Numbered from the stretch's first letter, positions 17,328 to 26,635 are shown. The stretch: 64,000 nucleotides of DNA from JBELHR01 sp049607205 (GCA_049607205.1 JBMYWH010000003.1:62001-126000), one strand, 5' to 3'. Program-made: numbers and translations. The notes: generated by a model not told the origin, from the sequence alone.

Positions 17328-17335
17328 TATATTTG
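17328..17335 (+). promoter_or_regulatory. Candidate -7 box for the DUF4870-PadR-PspC operon
   Basis: TATATTTG matches TAnnTTTG exactly, and TTG at 17304-17306 lies 21 bases upstream, slightly longer than the usual 19. Transcription would begin near 17342, which excludes starts before the ATG at 17362. Confidence 0.5.
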
Positions 17336-17361
17336 TAATAGATAATACTAAACCAAACCAA

Positions 17362-17817
17362 ATGACTTCAAAAAATGAACAGAATTCAGCCACCTTAATT
17401 CACTTTTCTGGCCTGTTATCCTTCTTCTTCCCGTTCGGAGGAGTATTAGGGCCATTGCTATTCTGGAGTCTTAAAAAGGACGAAAGCCAATTCGTAGATC
17501 AAGAAGGGAAATCAGCCATTAACTTCAATCTAAGTTTTGCACTTTACACCTTCATACTTGGATTTTCATTTATACCTGTAATTATAGCAAGAATCTCTTC
17601 TTTTATCACTCAACTCATTAACAACCAAACATATCATGATACATATAGTAATACATTTTATTTCGATGATTTTAGCCTTTTTGGAATCTTTTCTCTAGCA
17701 GGAATTATTTTCCTACTTCAAATCATCAGGATTGTTTTTATCATTAATGCTGGAATCAGAACCAGTAAAGGAATGAACGCTCACTACCCTATCAGTATTA
17801 AATTTCTAAAAAACTAA
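17362..17817 (+). CDS. DUF4870 membrane protein
   Basis: This 151-residue protein has three to four membrane segments. The start LIHFSGLLSFFFPFGGVLGPLLFW and the following SQFVDQEGKSAINFNLSF are the hallmark of DUF4870 (Tic20-like) proteins. The remainder has two hydrophobic stretches and a final RTSKGMNAHYPISIKFL. A longer frame reaches back to 17281, but a promoter box lies inside that extension, so the ATG at 17362 is preferred. It begins a run of genes (PadR regulator, PspC protein, head-GIN lipoprotein) that recur together in Bacteroidota and probably deal with the state of the envelope. Confidence 0.8.
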   Translation: MTSKNEQNSATLIHFSGLLSFFFPFGGVLGPLLFWSLKKDESQFVDQEGKSAINFNLSFALYTFILGFSFIPVIIARISSFITQLINNQTYHDTYSNTFYFDDFSLFGIFSLAGIIFLLQIIRIVFIINAGIRTSKGMNAHYPISIKFLKN

Positions 17818-17828
17818 ACACAGAACAC

Positions 17829-18161
17829 ATGAAGATAGAAAACGCAAAAGCTCAAATGCGGAAAGGTGTTCTCGAATATTGTATCCTATCAATCTTACAA
17901 GATAAAGATGCCTATACTTCGGAAATCTTATCCACATTAAAAGCCTCTGAAATGATTGTTGTAGAAGGGACGATATATCCACTACTAACAAGATTGAAAA
18001 ATGCAGGCCTACTTAATTATCGCTGGGAAGAATCTACTTCTGGCCCACCGAGAAAGTATTATGCACTTACCGAAAACGGTAAACTTTTTCTCAAGGAATT
18101 AGACAGCTCCTGGAAAAATTTAATAAAAGCTGTATCTAATATAACCAACACCAAATCCTAA
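17829..18161 (+). CDS. PadR-family transcriptional regulator
   Basis: This 110-residue winged-helix protein is a short (subfamily 2) PadR regulator. The N-terminus MRKGVLEYCILSILQDKDAYTSEI is the DNA-binding helix-turn-helix, VVEGTIYPLLTRLKNAGLL is the recognition helix region and GPPRKYYALTENGKLFL is the wing. The short C-terminus is a single dimerisation helix. It lies 11 bases after the DUF4870 gene and 4 bases before the PspC gene, so it probably controls its own operon in response to an envelope signal. No palindromic PadR site (ATGT-N8-ACAT) was recognised upstream. Confidence 0.9.
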   Translation: MKIENAKAQMRKGVLEYCILSILQDKDAYTSEILSTLKASEMIVVEGTIYPLLTRLKNAGLLNYRWEESTSGPPRKYYALTENGKLFLKELDSSWKNLIKAVSNITNTKS

Positions 18162-18165
18162 AACC

Positions 18166-19746
18166 ATGAACAAGACAATAAATATAAACCTAGGAGGTCT
18201 ATTCTTTCATATCGATGAGGAGGCCTATAAAAAGTTAAGAAGATATCTTGACAGTATTTCAAGGTCTTTGAGTGATGATCCTCAAGGAAAAAATGAAATT
18301 ATCAACGATATAGAAATGAGAATTTCAGAGTTACTGGCCATGAAAATATCTGATCCTCGTCAAGTAATTTCAACACCGGATATTGAAGAAATTGTTGAAA
18401 TAATGGGGAAACCTGAAGATTATGAGGCTGAATCAATTTTTGAGGATGAACTCTATTCTAATGGGAAAAGAAAAAGAGCCAGAAAATTGTATCGAGATGG
18501 AACGGACAAATTCTTAGGAGGGGTCTGTTCGGGATTAGCTCATTATATGGGAATAGACCCTATATGGGTGAGATTATTTTTCTTAGCCTTATTATTTGGT
18601 GGAGGATCTGGTTTTATAATTTACATCATAATGTGGATTTTACTTCCTGAGGCTAACACTACAGCAGAAAAACTTGAAATGGAAGGTGAAGCAGTGAATA
18701 TTTCAAATATTGAAAAAAGAGTTAAGAAAGAATATCAAGATATCGAAAACCGTGTAAAGGAAGGTGATTATGTAAACAAAGCGAAATCAGGAACTCAAAA
18801 ATTCTTTAGCGGCTTGGGAAAGCTTTTGGCCGGACTTCTTAAATTTATAGGAAAGACTTTCGGCGTACTATTTATTATTATCAGTGGATCTACATTGATT
18901 GGACTTCTAATTGGTGCCTTTTCTTTAGGTAGTATTGAAATCTTAGGGTTTACTCCATTTTGGAACGAAAACCCAGAATTCTTCTACGGTGGATTAATTC
19001 CTTTCTGGCTGATATTCACAGCAATATTTGTACTTTCTGCTATTCCATTTGTGTTACTATTCATTTTGGGAATTAGAATTCTAGGCAATAGTAATCCCAT
19101 GGGAAAAACCACAGGGTACACGCTTCTTGGATTATGGGTCATAGCTCTATTTATAATTATTTTTAACGCTTTAGATTTCTCATCCAGTCGAGTAACGGAC
19201 AACTTCGTGGTCCAAAACCATGAATTACACCTTAAAACAAAAGACACCCTAAGTCTAAAAATGATCGGTAATGAGGACTTAATAGGCTACGATGATTTAT
19301 ACCGTAGAAGAGAAGAAAAAGTTATCAATTTCGACGGCGTTGATTATCTATATTCTAATTATGTAGAAGTAGACGTCAAAGAAAGTACAACAGGGAAAGC
19401 TTATATCAAGGTAAGACGAAAAGCAGATGGTAGAGATCTTGTCGATGCAGCTAATCGCGCTGAGAGTCTAGATTATCAATATGAAGTCTTTGAGAATAAT
19501 GTAGCCCTGAACGCCTATTTTTTAACAGGAGTTGAGAATAGATCAAGAGATTTGGAAGTTCGTGTAACAATTTATCTTCCAGAAGAGTCTTATTTATATC
19601 TAGATGACAATACGGAACAATTTTTAGACCGTGTGGAGAATGTAGATGATATTTATGATCAAGATATGGCAGGGCATTATTATCATATGAACTCACAAGG
19701 TCTTAAATGTCTGGATTGTCAATTAAGAGAACTAAATGAAATTTAA
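18166..19746 (+). CDS. PspC-domain membrane protein
   Basis: This 526-residue protein opens with a cytoplasmic segment (INLGGLFFHIDEEAYKKLRRYLDSI) seen in Bacteroidota PspC proteins. The PspC domain follows at about residues 105-165 (LYRDGTDKFLGGVCSGLAHYMGIDPIWVRL with a membrane segment ending IMWILLPEA). Three more hydrophobic stretches follow at about 220-345. The last 180 residues are a soluble, probably periplasmic region with DUF-type beta structure. PspC is the phage-shock membrane sensor in enterobacteria; in Bacteroidota it is paired with PadR and head-GIN proteins and its partners are not known. The C-terminus ends in a small Cys-x-x-Cys (CLDCQL). Confidence 0.85.
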   Translation: MNKTININLGGLFFHIDEEAYKKLRRYLDSISRSLSDDPQGKNEIINDIEMRISELLAMKISDPRQVISTPDIEEIVEIMGKPEDYEAESIFEDELYSNGKRKRARKLYRDGTDKFLGGVCSGLAHYMGIDPIWVRLFFLALLFGGGSGFIIYIIMWILLPEANTTAEKLEMEGEAVNISNIEKRVKKEYQDIENRVKEGDYVNKAKSGTQKFFSGLGKLLAGLLKFIGKTFGVLFIIISGSTLIGLLIGAFSLGSIEILGFTPFWNENPEFFYGGLIPFWLIFTAIFVLSAIPFVLLFILGIRILGNSNPMGKTTGYTLLGLWVIALFIIIFNALDFSSSRVTDNFVVQNHELHLKTKDTLSLKMIGNEDLIGYDDLYRRREEKVINFDGVDYLYSNYVEVDVKESTTGKAYIKVRRKADGRDLVDAANRAESLDYQYEVFENNVALNAYFLTGVENRSRDLEVRVTIYLPEESYLYLDDNTEQFLDRVENVDDIYDQDMAGHYYHMNSQGLKCLDCQLRELNEI

Positions 19747-19758
19747 AAACCAACACCA

Positions 19759-20481
19759 ATGAAAAACATTAAACTAACCACACTTTTAGCTATAGTTGCT
19801 ATCACACTTACATCTTGCGTAAGTTCGTTTAACGGAGTTAAAGGCAATGATCAAGTTACCACAGAAAAAAGAAAGGTTAACGGAGACTTTGACAAGATCT
19901 CGGTAAGTGACGGAATCGATTTAATCATTAGCATTGACTCTAAACCAAGTATAGAAATTAAGGCTGATGAAAACCTACAGGAATTAATAAAAACAGAAGT
20001 TAGAGACGGAGTCTTAAAGATTTATTCAGAGAAAAACATTTGGCATTCTAAATCAAGAAAAGCCTATGTAAGTCTTCCTTCTTTAAATGGTCTTAAGGCA
20101 AGTGCTGGAGCTTCAGCAAAGAGTGATCAACTAATAAAGTCAGCCCAAATGAGCCTTTCTTCATCAAGTGGTTCCACGATAAAGCTAGCCTTGCAATCAA
20201 AAAATATTTCAGCAGATGCAAGCAGCGGAAGTACCATAAAACTTGAAGGTTCTACTGAAAACTTCAAGGGTTCGGCCTCAAGTGGCTCTAGTATCAGGTG
20301 CCAAGATCTTAAATCACAAAGTGCAGATGTTAAAGTGAGCAGCGGAGCAGGACTAAAAATACATTCTTCTAAAGAAATAAAGGCAAGAGCATCCAGTGGA
20401 GCAAGTATACGTTATTATGGATCCCCTGAATTTGTTGACAGCGACAGCTCATCGGGCGGAAGCGTTAACAATGCAGATTAA
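19759..20481 (+). CDS. Head-GIN domain (DUF2807) lipoprotein
   Basis: This 240-residue lipoprotein has lipobox LTSC (Cys20). After FDKISVSDGIDLIIS, the start of the DUF2807 (putative auto-transporter adhesin head GIN) domain, it has short repeats of SSGSTIKL / ASSGSSIR type spaced about 20 residues apart. These are the rungs of a right-handed beta-helix. The last gene of the PadR/PspC operon, it is 12 bases downstream of pspC and followed by a terminator. It is probably attached to the membrane and exposed to the periplasm. No catalytic motif is visible; it may be a sensor partner of the PspC protein, which is inference from gene order. Confidence 0.85.
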   Translation: MKNIKLTTLLAIVAITLTSCVSSFNGVKGNDQVTTEKRKVNGDFDKISVSDGIDLIISIDSKPSIEIKADENLQELIKTEVRDGVLKIYSEKNIWHSKSRKAYVSLPSLNGLKASAGASAKSDQLIKSAQMSLSSSSGSTIKLALQSKNISADASSGSTIKLEGSTENFKGSASSGSSIRCQDLKSQSADVKVSSGAGLKIHSSKEIKARASSGASIRYYGSPEFVDSDSSSGGSVNNAD

Positions 20482-20491
20482 ATAAACTCAA

Positions 20492-20523
20492 AAAAACTCT
20501 AGAGTAATCTAGAGCTTTTTTTT
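20492..20523 (+). terminator. Terminator after the head-GIN gene
   Basis: CTCTAGA and TCTAGAG pair around GTAA, flanked by an A run upstream and a T run downstream (AAAAACTCTAGA...AGAGCTTTTTTTT). Confidence 0.75.
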
Positions 20524-20563
20524 GTATCTTTAATTCATCTCCTCCCGAATAAAAACCACTATT

Positions 20564-21367
20564 ATGAAAAACGTTTTTCTTGGGGTATTATTCATTCTGG
20601 GAGTAATTACTACGCAAGCCCAGAGTAAAGAGCAAGAAGCTGCCAACGCAAACAACCCCTTAGCGAATATTAAGGCCTTTAATATTCAATTCAACTTCCT
20701 TTCCAACAACACAAGCACGGACAATCAAACCATGATGACTTCTTTTCGTTATGCTCAACCCGTTGGGAAATTTTTATTGAGAGCAACCCTCCCAACATTG
20801 ACAAGTTCATCCCCAAGTCTTAATTCTTCCATGTCTGGAGTAGGAGATTTCAATTTATTTGCAACTTATTTAGCATCTAAATCTGATTCACCTGTTCAAT
20901 TCGGAATTGGACCTATGGTATACGCTCCTACATCTTCCGTTAGTGCAGACGGACCCGCTTTTCAAGATTCAAATTTCGGAGCAAACAATTGGCAAGTTGG
21001 TGCAGCTGCCATAGTATTCGTTGCAAAAAACCCTAAATTCCAATATGGAGGATTAGTCACTTATGTTGCAGGAGTTGGACAGGATAGTGTCACTAAAACT
21101 TCAGCGGACGAAAGTCTATTAGCTATACAGCCATTCTATTTTTTCCAACTTGGAAAAGGAACCTATTTAAGAGGAGCACCTATATGGACGATAAATATGC
21201 AAAATGATGCGGTGAATCTTCCTGTTGGTATCGGTCTTGGCCAAGTCATGAAAATAGGGAACGACGTTGTAAATTTATTCATAGAACCACAGTACTCCAT
21301 GTACTCTAAAGGCTTTAATCAAGCTATGTTCCAAGTATTCGCTTCTATAAACTTACAATTCTATTAG
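20564..21367 (+). CDS. Outer membrane beta-barrel protein of unknown function
   Basis: This 267-residue protein has a signal peptide ending TQAQ (residue 20). The rest alternates polar and hydrophobic residues in strands such as FNIQFNFL, FQYGGLVTYVAGVG, TYLRGAPIWTINM and VNLFIEPQYSMYS, and ends in an aromatic residue (FASINLQFY), typical of an outer membrane barrel of ten to twelve strands. It recalls proteins labelled neuromedin U-like or transporter in flavobacteria. No substrate can be proposed. It is two bases upstream of the BamA/TamA-like barrel gene, so the two are co-transcribed. Confidence 0.65.
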   Translation: MKNVFLGVLFILGVITTQAQSKEQEAANANNPLANIKAFNIQFNFLSNNTSTDNQTMMTSFRYAQPVGKFLLRATLPTLTSSSPSLNSSMSGVGDFNLFATYLASKSDSPVQFGIGPMVYAPTSSVSADGPAFQDSNFGANNWQVGAAAIVFVAKNPKFQYGGLVTYVAGVGQDSVTKTSADESLLAIQPFYFFQLGKGTYLRGAPIWTINMQNDAVNLPVGIGLGQVMKIGNDVVNLFIEPQYSMYSKGFNQAMFQVFASINLQFY

Positions 21368-21369
21368 GA

Positions 21370-22551
21370 ATGAAACAGTTATATGTTTTAGTTATTCTAT
21401 TTATCATAAGTTTTGCAACCGAGCTCACCTATGCTCAAGAAAAAGAAAAAAAGGAGAAGTCCACTAAACAGATGACTAAATTTGATGCAAAAAAGGAACG
21501 AACCGGTGTTCGTTTTAATATCATTCCTGGTCCCTCTTATGACCCATCTATTAAATTCGGAATTTTTGTAGCTCCAATGTTAACCTACTATCCAAGTAAA
21601 GGAGACATGATTTCTCCAGCTTCCATGTCTTCAGTCTACGGCATGTACACTACTAACAACTCCTATATCGTTGGTATGAATAATGAATGGTACCTCAAAG
21701 AAGACACATGGAGAATTAGACTTAGAGCAGGTGGAGGTAGGCTTAATAAAGACCTCAAACTCTATGATGTTTACCCGGGGACCACAAGCCCAGACACTTC
21801 TGTAATAACCGAGGCGGATGCTTCTCAGATGGTTTTCCAAGTCGATGGTTATGCCATGCGTAAAGTGGTCAAACATCTATATGCTGGCCTAGGGTTTAAT
21901 TACAAAAAGGTAAACTTTGTTAATAACTCTGACGATACCAAGGTTGATACTCTATTAATAGCTAACAACCTTGTCAATAATTTCGGTAATATTGGTATCA
22001 GTTATAAAACGGAGTTTGATTCACGTGATAATGTTCAATATCCATATAGTGGGTATTATGTGGGCTATACAGGCTATCAATATCTTTCTTCAGGTGATCA
22101 AGACAATTCTTACTTATCTAATACAGTTGATGTTAAAGGCTTCTGGTCAATTAAAAAGAACAATCGGCATATAATTGCTACTAAGCTTTATGGAAACTTT
22201 TTAGGGGGTAACCCGAGTCCTGCAAACTATTCTTATTACGGACGAGTAAATGGAGATGTACAAAGAGGATATCAAAGTGGTAGACGTATTGATAAAAACG
22301 CTATTAATATCGAAACAGAATATCGATGGACGACTCCATTGATGGATAATCGATTGAGATTTATGGGGCTCCTAGGAACCGGAAAAGTATTTGGAGAATA
22401 CAACTCATTTTCAGACGCGGAATGGCTTCCCGTTGGAGGATTGGGTGTTCGATATGCCGTTGTCCCATATGCTAGAATAAATGTTAGATTTGATACAACA
22501 TACTCGAAAGATGGCTTCATGTGGTACTTCGGAATTCGAGAAGCTTTCTAA
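21370..22551 (+). CDS. BamA/TamA-like surface-antigen barrel protein
   Basis: This 393-residue protein has a signal peptide (ending TYAQ, about residue 22), a charged KEK-rich linker and then a barrel without POTRA domains. Key stretches are NFGNIGISYKTEFDSRDNVQYPYSGYYVGY, a bacterial surface antigen (Omp85 C-terminal) pattern, the central WSIKKNNRHIIATKLYGNF and the end LPVGGLGVRYAVVPYARINVRFD. The short form lacking POTRA domains is common in Bacteroidota and its role is unknown, possibly transport of a small substrate. It is co-transcribed with the upstream barrel gene and lies 42 bases before the CotH-kinase lipoprotein. Confidence 0.75.
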   Translation: MKQLYVLVILFIISFATELTYAQEKEKKEKSTKQMTKFDAKKERTGVRFNIIPGPSYDPSIKFGIFVAPMLTYYPSKGDMISPASMSSVYGMYTTNNSYIVGMNNEWYLKEDTWRIRLRAGGGRLNKDLKLYDVYPGTTSPDTSVITEADASQMVFQVDGYAMRKVVKHLYAGLGFNYKKVNFVNNSDDTKVDTLLIANNLVNNFGNIGISYKTEFDSRDNVQYPYSGYYVGYTGYQYLSSGDQDNSYLSNTVDVKGFWSIKKNNRHIIATKLYGNFLGGNPSPANYSYYGRVNGDVQRGYQSGRRIDKNAINIETEYRWTTPLMDNRLRFMGLLGTGKVFGEYNSFSDAEWLPVGGLGVRYAVVPYARINVRFDTTYSKDGFMWYFGIREAF

Positions 22552-22592
22552 TTTTTTTTCTATATTTATGGACCTCAACTAAAACCCTACTC

Positions 22593-23978
22593 ATGATTCG
22601 AAGGTCCATATTCTGCCTGTTTTTTTTAGCGATTTTCTCCTGTTCTCCGGATTCTAACTTCGATCCTCCGGAACAAGGCGAAACAGAAGAACCTATTGAC
22701 GAAGAACCAGACAATTCTGAGGAGGAAGGACTAGCTATGTTTAATATCAATACTGGAGGTAGAGAAATCATAGATGATCCTAAAATAAACGCTACATTAT
22801 TAATTGAAAAGGGTAGTAAATCTTTGTTTTCTGGACCTATTGGAATAGAACTTAGAGGGGCTAGTTCCTTGTGGTTTGATAAAAAACAATATGGATTTGA
22901 AACTTGGGATGATTCAGGGAACGATCTAGATGTATCTTTATTGGATTATCCAGAAGAAGAGGATTGGATTCTAAACGGCCCTTATGTGGATAAATCTCTT
23001 ATGAGAAATAAATTTGTCTACGACCTTTCTAATTCCATGGGGAGATATGCTTCTCGAGCAGAGTTTGTCGAGATGAAATTAAATGGAATTCATAAAGGAG
23101 TTTACGTATTTTTAGAGAAGATTAAAAGAGATCAAGGTCGTGTCGATATTTCAAAATTAAAAGATATAGATATATCAGGCGAAGAACTCACCGGAGGTTA
23201 TATCATGAAAATAGACAAAGGTCACAATGGAGGGATGAACTATGACTCTCATATGTCTTTTGAATCTAATTATAGCCCATTACATGACGATAGTGGACTT
23301 CCTATCCGATTTCAATATGTCTATCCCAAGCCAGATGAAATTCAAAATGAACAACGCATTTATATTCAAGAATATATTGATTCCTTTGAATCTAGCTTAG
23401 CTTCAAATAATTTTCAAGATCCTAATCAAGGCTATAGAGCTTACGCAGATGTTGATAGCTTTATAGACTTCTTTATCCTTAATGAATTAGGAAATAATGT
23501 AGATGGTTTTAGATTGAGTACTTATTTCCATAAACCTAAAAACGGAAAACTAATTATGGGACCCATTTGGGACTTCAATTTTGCCTTCGGGAACGCAGAT
23601 TATTGTTCAGGAGGAGAGACTAACGTCTGGGCATACCGTTTTAATGAACGTTGCGGAGGGGATGGATGGTCTATTCCTTTTTGGTGGGAACGCTTAATGC
23701 AAGATCCCTATTTCGTTGAAAAATTAAAATCTCGATGGAATCTTCTTCGAGGTGGTATTCTCGCAAATAACAGTCTAGAGACTCAGATAGAAGAATACTA
23801 CACAACATTAAGTGCAAATAACGCTATTAATAGAAACTTCACTATCTGGGATATATTAGACATTTATCTTTGGCCTAATAATTATGTCGGTGGATCTTAT
23901 AACAATGAATTCAACTATTTCAAAACATGGGTTGTAGATCGTGCCAATTGGATGGATAATGCTATTAACTCCTTATAG
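22593..23978 (+). CDS. CotH-kinase family lipoprotein
   Basis: This 461-residue protein starts at the ATG that leads directly into a lipoprotein signal (IRRSIFCLFFLAIFSC). An acidic linker of about 25 residues follows (EQGETEEPIDEEPDNSEEE). The CotH-kinase fold spans about residues 60-440, with LRGASS, NGPYVDKSLMRNKFVYDLS, VEMKLNGIHKGVYVFLEKIKRD in two parts, GGYIMKIDKG and the metal site GPIWDFNFAFGNAD. CotH kinases phosphorylate secreted proteins; in bacteria some are spore-coat kinases. Here it would act outside the inner membrane on unknown substrates. It ends 6 bases inside the convergent YidE-type transporter gene. Confidence 0.82.
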   Translation: MIRRSIFCLFFLAIFSCSPDSNFDPPEQGETEEPIDEEPDNSEEEGLAMFNINTGGREIIDDPKINATLLIEKGSKSLFSGPIGIELRGASSLWFDKKQYGFETWDDSGNDLDVSLLDYPEEEDWILNGPYVDKSLMRNKFVYDLSNSMGRYASRAEFVEMKLNGIHKGVYVFLEKIKRDQGRVDISKLKDIDISGEELTGGYIMKIDKGHNGGMNYDSHMSFESNYSPLHDDSGLPIRFQYVYPKPDEIQNEQRIYIQEYIDSFESSLASNNFQDPNQGYRAYADVDSFIDFFILNELGNNVDGFRLSTYFHKPKNGKLIMGPIWDFNFAFGNADYCSGGETNVWAYRFNERCGGDGWSIPFWWERLMQDPYFVEKLKSRWNLLRGGILANNSLETQIEEYYTTLSANNAINRNFTIWDILDIYLWPNNYVGGSYNNEFNYFKTWVVDRANWMDNAINSL

Positions 23979-25556
23979 CAAACTCAATACTTGAACAACT
24001 ATAATCAAGAGAACCATTGCAATGGGATATACCGTAGCATAAGCTATAGCAGGTGCATCTGAATCTACCATATTATCCACAGCTGCTAAGCCTGGAGTAC
24101 TGGTCATACTACCGGTTAATGTCCCTAATAGGGTCAGTAAATTGACCTTATAGAATAATTTTGCTACCAAGGTAGTCAGAATCATCGGAATCAAAGTAAT
24201 TAAGATCCCATAGGCGAATAAGGATACTCCAGAACTTTTAAAAGTATCGACTAAATTTGCTCCTGCACTGGTTCCTACTGCGGCTAAAAAGAACAATAAA
24301 CCTAACTGTCTTAAGAGTTGGTTTGCGTGACCGGTCATGGTCCAAACTATAGGACCTGTCTTACCAGCTCTACCTAGAAATAAAGCTACCATTAAAATCC
24401 CTCCAGTAAGACCTAAACTAAAGTGAAAATCACCAATCACTATACTTACTTTTCCAGCTAAAATCCCCAGCACAATACCAGCTGCAATTGGAAAGAAATC
24501 CGTGTTTGACAGTTTTCGATTATCATCTCCGAAAACCTTAGAAACTTTTGATGAATAATCCCTACTACAAACCACCATTATCTTATCCCCTAACTGTAAT
24601 TTCAAAGAAGGACTTGCAGGAATACTAATTCCACTACGCATTACTCGAGTAACCGTAGCATTGTATTGTTTTAAAACACTTAAAGTACCTATGGATTTAT
24701 TAATGACCTCTGCATTGGTGACTAAAACTGACCTAACCTCGTAATTTTTGTTTAATCTGAATGAGTTTTTGGTCTCCGGACCTATCAATAAATTTACACG
24801 TTCTAAGGCCTCTTCAGTCCCTACTGCTCTGATGATATCCCCCTTGTGTAACACTAATTCCGGAGAAGGAGCGATGACATGATCATTTTGCTTCACTCTG
24901 GATACTACCGCTTTAGTCATGAACCTAATATTAAGTTCTCCTAAGGTCCTCCCAATCACATTTTCATTTTCTACAATGAAAAATTTCCTAAGCATAGGAA
25001 GCTGACCTTCACTCTCTTCTATTTCATACTGTTTTCTTTCTTGATCTAAATTGACTCTTAAAAACTTAGGCAATAAACTCACAAAAAGAATCACTCCAAT
25101 AACGCCAAATGGATAGCCGATTCCATATCCAATCGAAGCTTGAGATGAACCTGTAGCATCAATTGCCGCAGCAAGTCCTGGTGTCGAGGTTAAGGAACCA
25201 TTTAACAATCCTATAGCAAGGTTTTTATCAACACCTCCAAATTCAAAGACTAAATAGGTTATAAGACCTGCAGTCACAATTAGCACAGCGGACAAACTGG
25301 CTAAACGACGACCATTCTTCTTAAAAGACTCAAAGAAGCTAGGTCCTGCCTGAATTCCAATAGTAAAAATAAAAAGAACAAGTCCTAAATACTGAAAATC
25401 CTTCGGCACTTGATAACCATAGTGTCCGAAAAGTAAAGCGACGAAAATTACAGCAGAAACGTCTAAAGACACTCCAAAAATTTTAATTCTCCCTAATAAA
25501 AATCCAAGGACAATAATTACAAATAATACTACGTAGCTTTTACTTAATAAATCCAT
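23973..25556 (-). CDS. YidE/AspT-type transporter with two TrkA-C domains
   Basis: This 527-residue membrane protein has five to six hydrophobic segments on each side of a soluble middle region. The glycine-rich repeats GLLNGSLTSTPGLAAAIDATG in the first half and LGTLTGSMTSTPGLAAVDNM in the second show the inverted-repeat transporter fold of the AspT/YidE/YbjL family. The middle carries two TrkA-C domains at about residues 195-265 and 285-355 (GDIIRAVGT and GDKIMVV), which usually bind a nucleotide or other ligand. AspT swaps aspartate for alanine; the substrate of this protein is not known. A start at 25577 is also possible, but the ATG at 25556 gives a normal N-terminal membrane segment. 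Confidence 0.85.
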   Translation of the reverse strand: MDLLSKSYVVLFVIIVLGFLLGRIKIFGVSLDVSAVIFVALLFGHYGYQVPKDFQYLGLVLFIFTIGIQAGPSFFESFKKNGRRLASLSAVLIVTAGLITYLVFEFGGVDKNLAIGLLNGSLTSTPGLAAAIDATGSSQASIGYGIGYPFGVIGVILFVSLLPKFLRVNLDQERKQYEIEESEGQLPMLRKFFIVENENVIGRTLGELNIRFMTKAVVSRVKQNDHVIAPSPELVLHKGDIIRAVGTEEALERVNLLIGPETKNSFRLNKNYEVRSVLVTNAEVINKSIGTLSVLKQYNATVTRVMRSGISIPASPSLKLQLGDKIMVVCSRDYSSKVSKVFGDDNRKLSNTDFFPIAAGIVLGILAGKVSIVIGDFHFSLGLTGGILMVALFLGRAGKTGPIVWTMTGHANQLLRQLGLLFFLAAVGTSAGANLVDTFKSSGVSLFAYGILITLIPMILTTLVAKLFYKVNLLTLLGTLTGSMTSTPGLAAVDNMVDSDAPAIAYATVYPIAMVLLIIVVQVLSLL

Positions 25557-25638
25557 GCTTGTTCTTTTTATATACAAAAATAAGACATATTGAACTTATG
25601 ATACCCTGAGAGTGAATTATTTGCGAAAACGTTAACGA

Positions 25639-25668
25639 TAAAAAAAAGAGGGCATAAAGCCCTCTTTT
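25639..25668 (-). terminator. Terminator after trxB
   Basis: AAAAGAGGGC and GCCCTCTTTT form a 10-bp stem with an ATAAA loop. On the minus strand it is followed by eight T, matching the orientation of trxB. Confidence 0.87.
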
Positions 25669-25687
25669 ACTATAATTTATTCAAAAA

Positions 25688-26635
25688 CTATTTCAAAGCC
25701 CCCAAGTATCTTTCAGCATCTAAGGCAGCCATACAACCAGTTCCAGCTGCAGTAATAGCTTGACGATATTCTTTATCCTGAACATCTCCAGCAGCAAAAA
25801 CTCCTGGTATATTAGTTTTAGTAGTTTTACCTTCCGTAATCAAGTATCCAGTATCATCCATATCTAATACTCCTTTAAAAATATCAGTGTTAGGTTTATG
25901 ACCAATAGCCACAAACAGCCCAGTTGCAGTTAAATCTTGTTTCTCACCCGATTGATTGTTAAACACTCTAACGCCATCCACAACTTGCTCTCCTAGAACC
26001 TCATCAACCTCAGTATTATACATCACTTTAATGTTCTCAGTTTTTGCAACTCTATGTTGCATAGCTTTAGAAGCACGCATTTCATCCCTTCTTACAAGCA
26101 TAGTTACTGTAGAACAAATATTGGCTAAATATGTAGCTTCTTCAGCGGCAGTATCTCCTGCTCCTACAACCACAACATCTTGTCCTTTATAGAAGAATCC
26201 ATCACAAGTGGCACAAGCCGAAACCCCTCCACCTTTTAAACGCTCTTCAGATTCTAATCCTAAATATTTAGCTGTTGCTCCAGTTGAAATAATAACAGTT
26301 TCAGCCTCTATAGTTTTAGAACCATCTAAGGTAACTTTGTGAATTCCTCCAGCTTCTTTAGCAAAATCAACAGCAGTTATTAAACCAAAACGAACTTCAG
26401 TTCCGAAGCGTTCCGCTTGATTTTTTAAGTCTTCCATCATGGCTGTACCATCTGTACCATTAGGATATCCAGGAAAGTTATCTACCTCAGTAGTAGTTGT
26501 TAACTGTCCACCCATCTGCATACCGGTATACATCACTGGTTTCATATCTGCACGAGCAGCATAAATAGCAGCAGTATATCCTGCAGGCCCTGATCCAATG
26601 ATCAAACATTTTATTCTTTCTATGTTATCTGACAT
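25688..26635 (-). CDS. trxB: Thioredoxin-disulfide reductase
   Basis: This 315-residue flavoprotein transfers electrons from NADPH to thioredoxin in the cytoplasm. FAD-binding GSGPAGYTA is at residues 14-22, the redox pair is Cys141/Cys144 in ACATCDG, the NADPH-binding loop is GAGDTAAEEATYL near 157-170 and the late FAD motif is GVFAAGDVQDKEYRQA. Length is standard. It is monocistronic with a strong terminator and is divergent from a thioredoxin-like gene; a TAAATTTG -7 box lies upstream. Confidence 0.96.
   Translation of the reverse strand: MSDNIERIKCLIIGSGPAGYTAAIYAARADMKPVMYTGMQMGGQLTTTTEVDNFPGYPNGTDGTAMMEDLKNQAERFGTEVRFGLITAVDFAKEAGGIHKVTLDGSKTIEAETVIISTGATAKYLGLESEERLKGGGVSACATCDGFFYKGQDVVVVGAGDTAAEEATYLANICSTVTMLVRRDEMRASKAMQHRVAKTENIKVMYNTEVDEVLGEQVVDGVRVFNNQSGEKQDLTATGLFVAIGHKPNTDIFKGVLDMDDTGYLITEGKTTKTNIPGVFAAGDVQDKEYRQAITAAGTGCMAALDAERYLGALK

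Noticed and set aside
17281..17361. Longer N-terminus for the DUF4870 protein
   Set aside because: An exact TAnnTTTG promoter box lies inside the extension and the extra residues are not family-like.
25620..25640. CGTTAACG palindrome upstream of the YidE-type transporter gene
   Set aside because: It is only 8 bases long and lacks the AACGTT-centred pattern of the PUL operators.
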